This document shows, piece after piece, positions 37,600 through 51,100 of a stretch of DNA of 64,000 nt (its first letter is position 1; every line of letters begins with the position of its first letter). The DNA lies in assembly GCA_037389465.1 (NCBI GenBank), contig JAZARR010000099.1:1-64000 (forward strand), in the 5' to 3' direction. The stretch comes from Baylisascaris procyonis. Taxonomy: Eukaryota > Nematoda > Chromadorea > Rhabditida > Ascarididae. The notes under the pieces are model-generated. The model searched no databases. It was not told the origin of the DNA and saw only the letters and a program-made list of their open reading frames with translations. Both the position numbers and the translations under genes were made by a program.

Positions 37600-39213
37600 G
37601 TACGTATCCAAGACCAACTGGAAATGTTTGTGTGAATTGTGCTACCTTGCAGTTATATAAATGGTTCTGAGTTTCCATCACAATAGATAGTGAACTGATA
37701 GATATCCATAATTATTCCACTGTCGGCTCAAGAAGTTATGAAGGTGCCCTAATATCGGCTTCTGTTTCAACATTTTATGGTCTTCTATTGATAGCATATT
37801 TCGTGTCATACTTCGGCACCAACTGCCGTATAGGTTCACTGGTGCAGTCAATGGGTGCTCTGCATGAGATTAAAGAACTCTTCTGTTCAACATTTTCCAG
37901 GAATGAAGATTTTTGTGTTTTTTGCTGGACTTTTCAGAAGGTGCTTCTCTTACGTTGAAAAAACGTATTTCTTCATTTTTCCTCTTTCATGGAAAACGGG
38001 GAGAGAAATATTGCTTTACGACTTGCGAAGGACGTTTGCTCTACCTAGCATGCATGCTTTCGATAGCACTATTATTGCTGTTGTTGTCATTCTTTTAAGG
38101 AGAGTTTCGCTTATTTGTTCAATAATTGTGGGATATTTGCACCTCAGTTGTCGGCAGGAATTTGCGATTCCTGTTCCAATATCGTCTTGAAAGATTCATT
38201 ATGCGTGATCCTCTTATGTATTTCGTTCTGCTGACGAGTACCTGTCCGTTGTGGTAAGCAATCACCGGAATTCAATACGAACAAGGATAATCGCTGCTTT
38301 CCTGATGGTTTTTTCTTTCTGCTTCATTTCGTGTTATTAGTTTATTAGCTCAAATGGTTGCAATGATTGTATCGCTGAGAATCTCTCCATTTCTACGGGT
38401 ATAGTTTTGATTTAAACATTTGATCTGTTTTAATTATATTATTTCTTTTCGATCGCAAATGTACTTTCCATGTGTGCAGTGTCATCCTTTAGTCTTGGAG
38501 TATCTGGTAAGTGTACATTAGATGTAAATTATTTATCCGTTAAAATGCATATTTTTTTGAAATGGCTCATATGTAACAAAAGTGCATAAGATCGCTTTGT
38601 TGGGGTCATCTGGGCTTACAATTTAGCCATCGTAAAGGGCAAAAGCACAAAGTGAACAACCCAAGCAGGAAGAAAGTGGGGCAATGCATCACGAGATTCA
38701 TGTAATCTGGCCTTTCTTTTCGCCAAAAAGCATCCGAATTATTACGACGATAGCCCATAATGACCTGCACGGCGATGGATTATTCTAGCTTTTGACTTTC
38801 GTCTTCATTCTTTTTTTTTTCCAGTGATAAATACATACGACCTCATCGTTTCTTCGTCTCATTCATTCACACGATTAGCAGTTAGCGGCTGAAGATCGCT
38901 TCTTGTAATAGGCACTTCGGAGGTCAATTCTTGTAATGCGTGCACTTTGGAGATAAGTCCACCTTACAAGTGCAAGGCGGTCTTATTGCGCTGAAGATGA
39001 AATGTTGAATATTTATGACCAGAATGTCGTAGAGCGATAATAAGGCGCAAGGTGCTTAAGGTGGGAAATGGTGCAAAGTTCTCATCATCGAAAATGTGAT
39101 CAGCGTAATCATTAGGTTATTTGGTGGAATAAAGCTTATAAAGGGAAAGGGAACACACATATTTAAAAGCAGCATATAATAGAACTCAGCCATGCTTCTT
39201 TTCCTCTATCCAA
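37600..39213. other. Intergenic or intronic; no clear exon
   Basis: If the serine-rich exons continue, the rest must lie here. The only well-framed possibility is a 27-bp segment at 38481-38507 between tgtgtgcag and GTAAGT, which is too short to call. Otherwise I see nothing convincing. Confidence 0.4.
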
Positions 39214-39219
39214 TTTATT
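39214..39219 (-). terminator. Polyadenylation signal AATAAA of the TTR gene
   Basis: AATAAA on the minus strand (tttatt on +) lies about 35 bp beyond the stop codon at 39254, consistent with a short 3' UTR. Confidence 0.6.
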
Positions 39220-39253
39220 CAATGAAACATAAAGTATGAACATAGATAAGAAG

Positions 39254-40424
39254 TTAATGCATACAATCTCGTGTTTCACCTTTCGTCTTGGGCGCCAGAT
39301 CGACGGTTCCAATATCGTAAATTTTTGAAGGCGTCTTACCTGAACTGACATAACTGTCAGGAATGTAGTAGGTCACCTTTCGCTGACATGGCTGAAAAGA
39401 TATTCGTGCATACTCAATCTTAAAAAAACGATCACCAAACATGCTACGAAACGTTTAATAAAAACGTTCAGTAAGTTATAGCGGTTTTGAATTACGGCCT
39501 CTGTTGTTCTACGAGCCCAGTAGAGTTTTTTAATAGGAACCGTGGAAGGATATATTATTCCCCTTCTTCCAATCACTGGGATACAAGTGAAAGTCGAAGT
39601 CATAGCTAGTTGGCGCTAAAAGCACTCATAAGGTGACTTAAATCTAGTATTCCATATATTTCAAATCCAGTAGCTTTCATGTGAGATAGGACGTGTTAAT
39701 CAATCTTATATTGATTAGCACAGATAGGACGTATCAATTCTACGACGGATCTGAATGATATTTCATCGCTCTTATTCAATATTTGTGCTCCTCTCCCTCA
39801 AGAATATTTCTCTACACTTCTGCTATTTTTCAGATAGAAGCAGCAAGTGCTTGTGCTATCTAGGAATACCTCTGAAGAACGTACAGTGAAGCAACGCTAT
39901 GTCCACATATCTCAATCAGGCATCGTTTACTGATGGAACCAAACTTACGAGGTTATCGTTGCAGTCATGATAGATGTTGAGTTTTGGGTCGATTGTTGTG
40001 AATTCGTCCGTGTAGCCTTCAAGTTGGAAGTTTCCATTCCTGTCGGTTTTTCCTTCAGCCATCAAGTCGTCAGTATCAACACCTAGTATCGAGCATCTTT
40101 AAGGAAGTCATCGAAGCCAGCGTAAGTGAAACAATTTGCTCGAATTTGTAAAAGGTAATTCACCTATTTGTCGATTCGTTTCCTAGTTAGAACTTTGCAC
40201 CACTCGCTGACACTCATAATTTTTTTCTCATTACTATGTATTGTGCCGTCTGCTTATATAGGAAAGATGTTACCTCTGTCGTCATCGTAGAGTTTCACAA
40301 GAACATTTGAAGCCGGTCGATTATTGCACATGAGCATTCCACGAACACCGGCACTTTGAGTTCGACCAATAAGGCTCTCAGCAGTAGAGAGTAGCGAGAG
40401 AAGGACAATCCCTATTGCCAGCAT
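39254..40424 (-). CDS. Transthyretin-like (TTR) family secreted protein
   Basis: Three exons join in phase: 40424-40274, 40082-39949 and 39391-39254, giving 140 aa, the usual length for this nematode-specific family. Residues 1-16 are a signal peptide (MLAIGIVLLSLLSTAES). The beta-sandwich domain follows with family hallmarks: GVRGMLMCNNRPASNVLVKL, DTDDLMAEGKTDRNGNF, GYTDEFTTIDPKLNIYHDC, PCQRKVTYYIPDSYV, YDIGTVDL and GETRDC. The four expected cysteines (33, 91, 97, 138) are all present, enough for two disulfides. C. elegans TTR-52 is a secreted bridging factor for apoptotic-cell engulfment; most members have no known ligand and the parasite forms are abundant secretory products, so no specific role is assigned. 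The start was set at 40424 because TTTTGCAG ends two bases upstream, as for trans-splicing. An in-frame ATG at 40451 would add nine residues. Confidence 0.95.
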
Positions 40425-41708
40425 AACTGCAAAAGCACATCGGAAGTTCAAAATAAAACTTCGCTACCACTGCCGGTATACACTAATAAGGAACTGAGCT
40501 GAAAAATATCCATGCTTCAAGGATTGGGCTCATAAAAAAGGAAAGGAAGCAAAATCTATGTCAAAAAACTGCAATCAAGATGTATAAAGCTGTAGCTAAG
40601 ATAAACTGGTGAGGATCAAAGCACTGTGATAGGAACAAAAGCCCGGCAAGTAACTTCAGGAAAATCAACCAGCGGTCAAGCTCGTCGAAAACGCTCTTAT
40701 ATACGGAAGCTACCTGTGACTATACTGACTCAGATCAAAGAGCAAAAGAAGTCAACTGACAAAGCAAATATTTGCAGCACATTGAAAGTGTGGATGAATC
40801 ACAAGCAGACTGACTGAGGCGATTGAAGTAAGCGATTTCTGCTTATTATTATCGGCTCACAAATATTTGCACCGTAGAAAGACGTCGCCACTTGCCTGAG
40901 TCAATATCTTCGTGTACTTTTTTGATGCAACCGCTACAATGAGAGCAAGGAATAGCGATTAGGCGAACGAAGCAAACCGACGGAAGCATTCAGCTATGAC
41001 ACAAAAATTTCGTTCGTGAATACTAAGTCGAAGCCTCAAAGAGAAAAAACAACTCAGTGGTGATTTTGCATTAGGTAAACATTCATTCCTTCTTGTGTCT
41101 TGCAACACAAATTACTGACACCTTACTCGCCAAAAAATTGCTAGCACTGAGCAGATAAAGGCTCATTTCATGGAAACTTTTGAAAACTTTAGTCGCTCAT
41201 TACAAGCTCAATAACGCTTCAATTCGGTTGTGCACTAGCATGTGAGGTTTTACTAAACTTTTTAAAGACTGCTACCTATTTCCACATAATATAGCATGGT
41301 TCATATAAATGACGGCAAAGTGCTACAAGAATCTACATCGAGAGGACTATTCTGCCCTTGCGTCCCTTGTTTGGTCCAGTAGAGTTCTACTCCATTTAAG
41401 AACTGTCCATTTGCATTGAGGCTATTACAATACATTTTGACAATTTCAAGGATAATATTTGGGAGGTTTTTTAGTGTTTTATTCTTGCTCAAACTAGAAT
41501 TCTTTTTGCAGAACCATAAACCTTGAGGCGAAAAAAAACATTTGGTCGTACCAATCTCGAGAGGTAATGGTGACGAAAAAACTATTCTGCGGCAAAAAAA
41601 AATATAACGCACAAAGGAAAATGTTCAACTGCTTAGTAGCAAGAGAAGTAGATTTGCCAACTTCTCGTTGCTATCTATACACAATGAAAATAATGAGTTT
41701 TTGCATAG
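40425..41708. other. Upstream region of the TTR gene; no further gene supported
   Basis: On the minus strand the acceptor TTTTGCAG (end at 40427) precedes the TTR start. An AGATAA GATA-type site lies at about 40598-40603, roughly 175 bp upstream of the ATG. GATA sites are common in promoters of nematode gut and epidermal secreted proteins, but the link here is inference. A short basic frame at 40626-40817 (+) is not convincing. Confidence 0.4.
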
Positions 41709-43001
41709 TTGCGGGTGTGGTCATTACGAATGGCAAAACGGCTACGATATTCGTGTTTTCGCTCACAATAAATGGACCACGAAAAACGAAGATGATGTAC
41801 TTGTGCGAGTCGTGAACCTGATAGAACAGTTGCTAGAAAATAGCACAGTAAGTAAAACTGCGCCCTCACCTACTGAATAAATATGCGAATTGTTATTGTG
41901 CACTTTTACAGATTTTTTTTTTTTTTTTTTGAAACTGTGTATTGTTATAATGACATGCGTGTGCATATATACGCGGTGTATATATGCGTAGACATATATA
42001 AACGTAAGTCTATTGTAGATGTTTTTGTTTGCATGTCCTTTGATGTGTTCATCTATTGCTGAAAATATCCTTGAAAGTTTTGATTATTGTAGTGGATATC
42101 ATAGAGGCACATATAATTGAAGCATATAATAGAAATACCAACTTTTTTTGCCATTTGTGGGTTTACAGCTCTACTTGGCACTAACGGATGAACGTTTAGG
42201 ACTGCATAGGTATTCTTCTCATAGCGTGCACTCAACATACCAAATTTGTTAGCCTCAGCTCCTTTTGTTTTCTCAACGAAAGGTATTTCCGTGGTTAGTC
42301 ACACTGATTTTTTTGAAAATTTATTTGTACGTTTGAAATATTCGCGCACTCAGCGAATACATCAGAGAACACTTCGTTATTATGCTCGTTCGCGTGTGTA
42401 GAACGTCTCAGCAAGATACATCTCACCTACCCTCAAGTCGAAAAAAAAGCCGCATGCGGAACAATGGCTAGTGAACCAATGAAAGACTGCTTCCTACCCT
42501 AAAGCATGACTGACAAGAATGAAGGGAAAAGCGTAGGTATTTTTTGAGCCAGTTTTATGTTCCCAGTTGGATTGTTTATGATGGCTTCACGAGAAAAAAC
42601 AACGACCAAAATTATAGGTACCGTAAATAAGATTGCACGTGATTAAGTGCCTCAAATGAGAGGAGCTTTTTTTTTATTATTTCGTAATGCAAAATCATGT
42701 TTTCATCTAGAGTTTCTGGTTTATTCATATGTTTTCGTTTATTGAGAGAGGCTGATGTCAATGTTTCGGAGCACAATAATTAATCAATTTCATGTTTTTG
42801 CTACACCATGTGGGTATGTTTTTTATGAATATACGCAAAAACACATTAGTAGATTTTTTTTATTTTTATACACTATTTCAGTGTTTCTTTCAGATGTCAA
42901 TAAATCCTACGCCTTTCTTTAAAAAGAAATACAATACGAGAAAAGCGTTGCGTACTGCTAAGTCGTTCGAATTAGTCACTCGGGATCCTAAAATGATGTG
43001 A
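41709..43001 (+). CDS. Candidate two-exon 3' part of an unidentified gene
   Basis: Exon 41709-41847 has a strong donor (AGCACA/GTAAGT) and reads CGCGHYEWQNGYDIRVFAH, then KWTTKNEDDVLVRVVNLIEQ. A second segment at 42894-43001 follows tgtttctttcag in the matching phase 0 and reads MSINPTPFFKKKYNTRK, then SFELVTRDPKMM with a TGA. The second could also be the first exon of another trans-spliced gene, since it begins exactly with ATG; a GTGAGT donor overlaps its stop. No upstream exon and no known family were found. Confidence 0.3.
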
Positions 43002-43426
43002 GTAAATAAGGAGAGGAGGAAAACAAAAACTTTTATCTTCGATGCAACCAATAGGCATTTTTCCTTCGGCGATCACTTGATGTGATGAAACGTTATTTTG
43101 TTGTGCATTTTGAGCGTGAATCTGCGAGACATCATGATCACGCGTTTTGTTTTGCTGTAGGCATTTTGTGCATATGCAGGTGAGGGCGCAGTCGTGCCCG
43201 GGGGCCGGGGCATTTTTGAACATTACCTGCTGATAGGACGGAGTCGAATGCACCAAATTTTTTTGCAGTAGTGCAGCCTAGTTGCCGCCAATCAAAGTTC
43301 AGCGCTCACATCTCTTAACCGCGTATTTATTTATTTTTTTAAATTTTTTAATGAATTGATGAATGTTTGTGCTGCCGGCATTATGACATCGTCTTAGTGA
43401 ATAGATTCCGGCACCAAGTTGATTAC

Positions 43427-44166
<740 letters not shown>

Positions 44167-46203
44167 CTGAAACGGCAGTTGAACGAGTGACTATGTACAG
44201 AAATTCACACGCGAGTCTATAGAACCAAACCTATTCAAAAAATTCCAACGATGAAATTTTGAAGAATCACGCTTGAGCTGAACGGCTTATGAAAATATCT
44301 CACGAAATACACGGATTACATGTAGTAACGTATAGGACTTTTATAACTTGTAACAGAATTGAATCATTGGAAATGGATTATTTGAACGAACAAGGGAATG
44401 GGACTTGAAAACACGTAACTGAAATGCTTTCGCCATTCCCCCCCCCCCCCAAAAAAGTTGAAGAGAGAGAAACAGACGGTGTAATGATTTAATTCTTGGG
44501 TATTGCAGGAATTTCTTGTTCCTAGCTGCCACTACATGAAACTACACGGTGTATTTAATCTTATGTTAAGGAAAGTGTTGGCGGAAGAAAACGAGAAATA
44601 AAAAAGAAAACTAAAGCTACCAAATAACCCGCTTTTAGCACACATTCAACATGGAAAAAACAAATGCGATCCATATAGGCGTGCAAATATGAGCGGATGT
44701 GACATCATCGCGGCGAATGCGAAAAATTTTTTGAAGTGTTGAAGAAAAGGCCTTTCTTAGGCCCGTAAAGAGATTACTTCCCATTTGTCCGTAATAAGTA
44801 TTCTTCCATCTTCCAAATGTGGGTTGCTGGTTTTTCCAGAATAGAGCCGCAGACACATAGCATTCAAACCATGCCAGTAAATCCAATGTATCATGCAGTG
44901 CAGACGAACTCATATCGACGTGCATTGCTGCTGTTCTGTTGCTACGGTGCCTAGTATTATGGTGTAACACCTTTTTCATGATCAGGATAGAGCAAAGATA
45001 GCGGCGGAGAAAAGCAAGTTCAAATCTCCGGCTTTGAAGACGAGCACGGCGAAAGCGCGGATGCATATTGCGCGTTACTTCGTCTACACTCATGAACAGC
45101 ATTTCGTGCTCTTGAGATTATATGAATTAGATGAATATGAGCAGCACAAATTCTTATTTAGTGTACTTGAGTAAGGCAACAAAAGATTTCTGTTGTTTGG
45201 TGCTAGAAAGCTGTGGGGTCATTTGCAGATGAAATTTCCTTACGCATAGTGTAGTAATTGCTGTTCCAATTATCCATGAAGATTCAAAACTTGCGATCAG
45301 CACCCTGTCATGTTCATATTCCTCAAGGTGTTCAGATTCTTCAAATTTTCCAGAAAATGCAATACCTCTGGCCCCATTTTCAGGTATGTGAGCATTCTTG
45401 GACAAAGCCGCTAACCGATCTCCAAGTAACTTGCAGGTTTCGAGCAGAACTGGTGTCTTCCTGGTCCCTCTTGGTTAGGTGTTAATTATGTGATTTTCTT
45501 AATAAGCGGGTGATTTTTGTTTCGTGTGCGATCCCCGTTTTTGTTATCTTTCTTACTCAGAAAAGCCCTTGCTCATCCCGCTGAAATGTTGATGCATGAA
45601 TAAAGGTGGTAAAGATTTTGCTCTTTGCCCTTGCAGGAGTTAAGAAGACAGAATTCTGAAGGATATGCACAGTACGAGCTGGGAGAGGCATTTTGAGCGC
45701 GGAGCGCCGCGATTGACGATGTCGTATATCCGGAATTCATCCAGAATTCATCCAGAATTAATGTTTACAAAGGCGGCGGCTTCCACTTTTTCCGAACGAG
45801 CACCCATCGAGTTCGGTAGATAGATGATGCCATAACTGAATGCACTGGTGAAAAGGTCGCTAATGACGCTTAGCTGGAACGGGATTGCCAGTTCACCTGA
45901 TGCAACAGTTGAAGAGCTTTAGAGAGGACCCAATAAACAAGAAATGTGTCACCTAAAAGAACTACCCTGATCAGAACGACAAACGATGAATCGGCGTTAC
46001 GAGTGACCTGAATCTGATCATTGGTGACTGTGAATTCAATCTGAAACTGCTCATCAACATTTTCGAATCAAACTAAATGTTGTTTTGCCGCGTCTATAAA
46101 CAGCCATTTACGAGTGTGATGAGAAGTGGAACCAAATTGGAATAATACATAACCTGCCCCTTGGTGAACACGCCTTTGTTACCCTATTGGACACGTTCCT
46201 TGC
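44167..46203. other. Intergenic; no gene supported
   Basis: It includes a poly-C run near 44440-44452 and a 12-bp tandem repeat at about 45733-45759 (cggaattcatccagaattc type). A 155-codon minus-strand frame at 44635-45102 has no recognisable domain or splice context. Confidence 0.45.
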
Positions 46204-46228
46204 TGATAGTGTATAAAATGGCGATAAG
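46204..46228 (+). promoter_or_regulatory. TATA box flanked by GATA sites, peptide gene 1
   Basis: TGATAG (46204-46209), TATAAAA (46212-46218) and GATAAG (46223-46228) lie within 25 bp, about 235-260 bp before the ATG at 46464 and upstream of its spliced-leader acceptor. GATA factors drive epidermal antimicrobial peptide genes such as nlp-29 in C. elegans. Applying that here is inference from motif and gene type. Confidence 0.35.
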
Positions 46229-46463
46229 CTACTTTTGCCTTATTACCGATCGGCGATGGAAACTGGCAATGAATCCGTCCGCTTAGAAAAATTTTCTTCG
46301 AATTTCTTCCTGTTATTTCCACAGCCGATAATATATGATAATGCTCAACTATCATCGGTTATTTTTACGTATTTATCCATTTGCCAGAGTACTTACAATA
46401 TCACGATATCCAACAAAAACTTGACGCGATACGATTAGGCTTATTTGTCCTTTTTTCAGCAAG

Positions 46464-48035
46464 ATGAGAGTTTTCTTCGTGTTGATGCTTTGTGTGCTCT
46501 TGTTATCGGCCACCGCACTCGTTCCTAGCAGCCAACCAACTGATATGAGGTACGTTCGCAAATTTTCTTATGAATAAGCTGCCCTTTTCTGTACTAAGTG
46601 TGAGTGTTGTAATGCAACTCATGAAGATGCTGTTGTGTGTCGGCGATGCAAATTTTCTGATGTCTGCAATAGTCAAACAGTTCCACATTCTGCTGTTTCA
46701 TCTAAATTTTTCTCCTCCTCGGCGAGCTATGAGGGCGACTTCGAGGATTCAGTGATCTTCGGCATTTTTACCCTGCGAGAACCACAATTGAGGAGATTAC
46801 AGCTCGGAGGTGCATGAAGTTTGAAGGACGGATTTTATTGACTCCACGTACGGATTATGATGCCAATAATACTTGTTCGCCGTTTGCACTGAATGTTTGC
46901 ATTTCTGCTGATCAAAATTTGTGAGCGGAGCGTTCTATGCTTCATACTGTAGGCATGAATTAGCTCCGTCATTGCGTTTTTAGTGATCCGCTCTGGTCAA
47001 GCGCTCCGCCATCAGCAGGTGTCCTTCATAATGTCAGCTGAGGATTATTGCGATGCACATTACCCTGACCACTTATTACTGTTGCGACGCCGCCTCTTTT
47101 ACTACTTTAGATCATTCGTTCTGATCATTTTTTCTTGTCGATCTTAACAACGCCAATAAACACCAATCAATTCCACCAGAAGTGGTGCCAATAAATTTTC
47201 GAAGATTCAACGTAGGAACTACTCGCATTAATCGACGATGAATGTTATCTTCTGGTGCTTGGGACATCGATGGATCTTGCCATATCGGTTAATATTGGCA
47301 CTATCGCAGCGGCCAATGTCGAAGCTTGTCATAGCGGTTAATCCGTGTATATCTTCTTTGAAAAGGCAGCTACTCAGCACCTCAAAATTTCTGGCTTATA
47401 TGCATCTCGCATAGTTGAAAGTTCCTATAAAATGGACACAGTGAATGACATCGGCGAACGGGAGCAATACCATTCTAAATAGGTGCCGTTGGGAGCTAAG
47501 CCATTCTCGTCACCTCCACTCTGCTTTTTCAACACCGTGCTTAGGCATGCAGTATAAAAATGCCTCATGAATGCAGTTGATATGGAAGTGGAAGCTATAG
47601 TGATCCTTCAGCATCATAGGCACTTTTACCAAAAAATCTCTGGATGTGATCTGAAGTGTTGGATAATCTCGGATGCGGCGCCAACATTTATTCCGTAACC
47701 GCTATTCAATAACCAGGTAACCCCAAGAGGCAAGTTTAGACGTTTGTTATACTTCCGAGTGCCATTCCATCGTATGGTCTGTGCGGCACAATTTTACCAT
47801 CACTTCTTTAAACAGGTAAAATTTTTTCCATACTAACTTATTTCGAGAGGTTTCTTATGCAGATTCCACGCTCAAATGGATTTGTGTCCGTAGGATAACT
47901 CAGTTTGAAATGTATTTCAGTTCTCGTGTGAAACGTCAATGGTGGGGTGGATGGCGTCGTCCATATTGGAGGCGTCGATGGTATGGATATGGAGGACCAT
48001 GGTATCCGCCATATGGAGGATGGGGAAAAAAATGA
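46464..48035 (+). CDS. Trp/Arg-rich YGGW-type neuropeptide-like/antimicrobial prepropeptide (gene 1)
   Basis: Two exons, 46464-46549 and 47921-48035, encode 66 aa. Residues 1-18 are a signal peptide (MRVFFVLMLCVLLLSATA). A short pro-region ends in SSRVKR (29-34), a dibasic/furin-like cleavage site. The predicted mature peptide (35-66) contains QWWGGWRRPYWRRRW, YGYGGPWYPP and a C-terminal YGGWGKK. It has seven Trp, five Arg and eight Gly in 32 residues. The terminal G-K-K predicts trimming to an amidated ...YGGW, as in the C. elegans NLP-29/NLP-31 group of epidermal peptides. ttttttcag ends four bases before the ATG, so trans-splicing is likely. The single phase-2 intron falls six residues before the mature peptide. 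Antimicrobial or signalling activity is inferred from family and composition. Confidence 0.88.
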
Positions 48036-48161
48036 GCATTGTCGCTGTCCGGACATATATTTGACATCATTTGTTCATACGACTTTTATAAGAGCAGCAC
48101 TGTATTTAGTTTAACGCTATATATTCACATGCAACTTTTTTACTATGGTGATTATTGTACA

Positions 48162-48167
48162 AATAAA
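48162..48167 (+). terminator. Polyadenylation signal AATAAA of peptide gene 1
   Basis: AATAAA about 130 bp after the stop at 48035. Confidence 0.55.
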
Positions 48168-51100
48168 AGCTTCGCTTAGGATTTTTATGCAGAGAGGTTT
48201 AAGCTGTAATTGCGAGTCACCTAATGGTAGCATTTCGCGGAGATATAAGCGAGGAGTAAGAAATTTGGGGAACTACAAGGGAATACGGGCAACTTGAGGC
48301 GGAATTGGGAGTAACGATCTGTTTTTAATGCATTCACAACTAGAGATGCGTGATATCTGTGAAATTTTCAACTCTTAGATGATTGACGACATCGCATCAG
48401 CCATGCTATTTCCGTTTCGCTCATTGAATTCCTGGTGCGTGCGAGTATTTAGTAGCATTACATTTCGTGTGCTTCGTGCATGTGATTCATAAATTACTGC
48501 GTAGCCTACTGCTTTGCTGCGATTGAGGTCTTGCTTCTGAAAATGTTTCGTCGATGAGGAGACAGCGGCGACCGTGGATTTGAAGAACCTGCAGAACTTA
48601 GTGGGAGAAGGGCAGACAGCGGACGGGTGGGAGAATTTTTACAAATTCAGTTACCAGCGCTTTTCGGTACCAGCCTCATTTAAGAAGTCTTTCGCGCATA
48701 AGACGTATGATTCCTCGAAATTATGGTGATCTTTTGACCATCTGAGGCTAGGCTGCAAGTTCGCTGACGCTTTGGGAGAGTCGAAAACATTGAGTGGAGA
48801 GAACTGGTGAGGAGCAGCTATACTATGACTATGCAGAATAGCAGTCGTTTGCTTTTAAAATACAAACAGAAGATTTTAAAATAGTCCATGAGCGATTCCG
48901 CAGAGAGAGAAATGCATGAAAGTCAAGGGATATGGACGACGCGCTTGATCGCGGAATAACGTCTGCAACGGCAAATGAAGTTTGTACTGTGGTGGTGAAT
49001 CTGAAATCTCAACTCTCGTTAGCGCTGAACCATCGGTTTAACAAGAATTTGCCAACACCGCTAAACGGATAAATAAATCTGGTTATCAACTGCCACGGGG
49101 ACATTATTCGTTCAATTGCCAACTATGCTTATAATAAAGGAAGAATTTGAAATAGTCGGCGGATCCGCACGCAACGATTCCTTATGAATGGTCGCTAAAG
49201 AGGATGAAAAGAATTATATGAAAAAAGAAATGGCGAAACCTGCCAGGAAATAGTTGGGTACGTTTGAGGAAGTTGGGACACTCAATACCATTTACCTTGA
49301 TGAGTTTTCAAAAAGAAAAAGACTTCGAAAATTGGAAAGCAAATGAGTGACATGCTGTATGATATGACCGATACGAAGCATGGCCCTTCAGTATGTTCGA
49401 ATTCCTCATTCTTAAATCAAATATGCACAGATATTTAGAGCAATATTCATTGTAAACTAATTTTTCGTGAAATGAAATTCAATACGTTGTTTTCAAGTAA
49501 ACAATGACTAATGCAGGACAAATTTGGGTCTCAAAAAAAGATAGTCGTTTGTTCACTGATTCGACGGCATTCATCCATTTAAAAAAAAAAGGTAGTTTAC
49601 TTATCGCTGAGGTGGCAATGAGCGAAGAGTGGCAACTTCCGCCGTAAGAATGCAAAGTACTTGCTGAAAAGGCAAAAGGACAGGAAGTATACTGATTTTC
49701 CGCTTATTTCTTCACACTATCCATCGGTGGCACCGAGTTCCAGAGAGTCTTTTAATTCATCTTTGAGAACCTTTGAAAGCATTCACGATCGCAATTTCCA
49801 CTCCCTGAATGTTCCACTCGGCAGACGAATCAGTTGGTGGCATTTCTTTATGTGGAAAGTAACCAGTTTTATACGTGACACAAACCACAAATCTTTCTCA
49901 TCGGCGTCATTGTTTTTCTTTCTATTTTTAACGTAATCGTCTCAAAAACTGAGCTATCCCTACAAAGCAATACTGAAGAAATGATCAACGTTCCATCTTT
50001 CAAGGCCTTCTTCGGGAATGCCTTTCCGCAAATGATCAATGAGGATGCTGCAGAGATGGCGAAATTAGTGAGACCGCCGATGGAAGATTTCCCATGTATG
50101 GAACGGAATGGATGAATGAAAGTATGTATAAGAAATTGTCGCCATTAAATGCGCGTTTTTCCATTTGAGGGAATCAGCCTTTGTTCACCAACTCAAAAAC
50201 AGAGAAATCTACTTCATTTATTTGCGTCGTCTCCCTTCACCTGACTTTTATCAGTTATTTCTGGCATTACGCAATCACCTGTAGAAATTGCGGCGGAAAT
50301 AATGATTTCGGCTGTCGCACGATGCTTACAAGCGGAACTTTGCCAGTCAGAACTTGCGGTCCACCCATCAGCTATTGACCTCCCGAGAGGATGATAAGTG
50401 CGAAAAAGGGGTTCAAGAAATCATCGTGCTAAAGAAAAGGCGGAACCTGTCCACGTTTTACGAAGCTGCAAACTCTGAAAGCTCGATGAGTTCATCCCCG
50501 TGAAACCACATATCTCTATGACTTCTAGCGCAAAAAAGGCAACAATTCATTCGTATGATCATTGATGTGCGAAGGTGATCTGAAATCTTCCTGAGATCTT
50601 CCCGTATATCTATCCAATTAAACGCGCTTAGTTGCTCATTCAAGTGGAGGAATAGAAAAGGCTGAATAGCTTTTTACTATGAACCTTGGTCTTACCATGG
50701 AGAAGATTGAAGGACACAATCAACAGCAGCAAAATCTCATTTAGTACGGTCACACTTTGAATCAAATGCAGTTAAAAATATGACGCTTAAAACAAGTTTA
50801 CGCCTCATATGTTCGTGGTTTCAATGAGCGTCATAATGATACTGTGAAAAGATATTCCTTTTTTCTGCATCATGCTGCAGCTGTTCGCTTCGGATCTCTC
50901 TGCCTTTATAAATTCGTATATGCAATTTCACTTTGTTTCAATGGGCCACTCCACCTCCGCTATACGGGTAACATTTACATAATTTCCTCTCTTTTTTTCC
51001 ACATATCATGATAGAATGTGCATATATTTCTTCATGTCGAAATGTGAAGTGAAAGAAGGAATATTTCTGTCACCATCTGGGACATGAAAACACCAAAAAA

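Noticed and set aside
39690..39722. Short inverted repeat GTGTTAATCAAT...ATTGATTAGCAC with a repeated agataggacgt next to it
   Set aside because: The arms are only about 12 bp and it lies in TTR intron 2. Too short to call a mobile element.
44635..45102. Minus-strand frame of 155 codons
   Set aside because: No signal peptide, domain, motif or supporting splice sites. Its length is borderline for chance in this base composition, so it is not listed as a gene.
47838..48056. Minus-strand frame of 72 codons, Pro/Ser/Thr-rich
   Set aside because: Antisense shadow of the Gly/Trp/Arg-rich exon of peptide gene 1. The same applies to 60689-60874 over gene 3.
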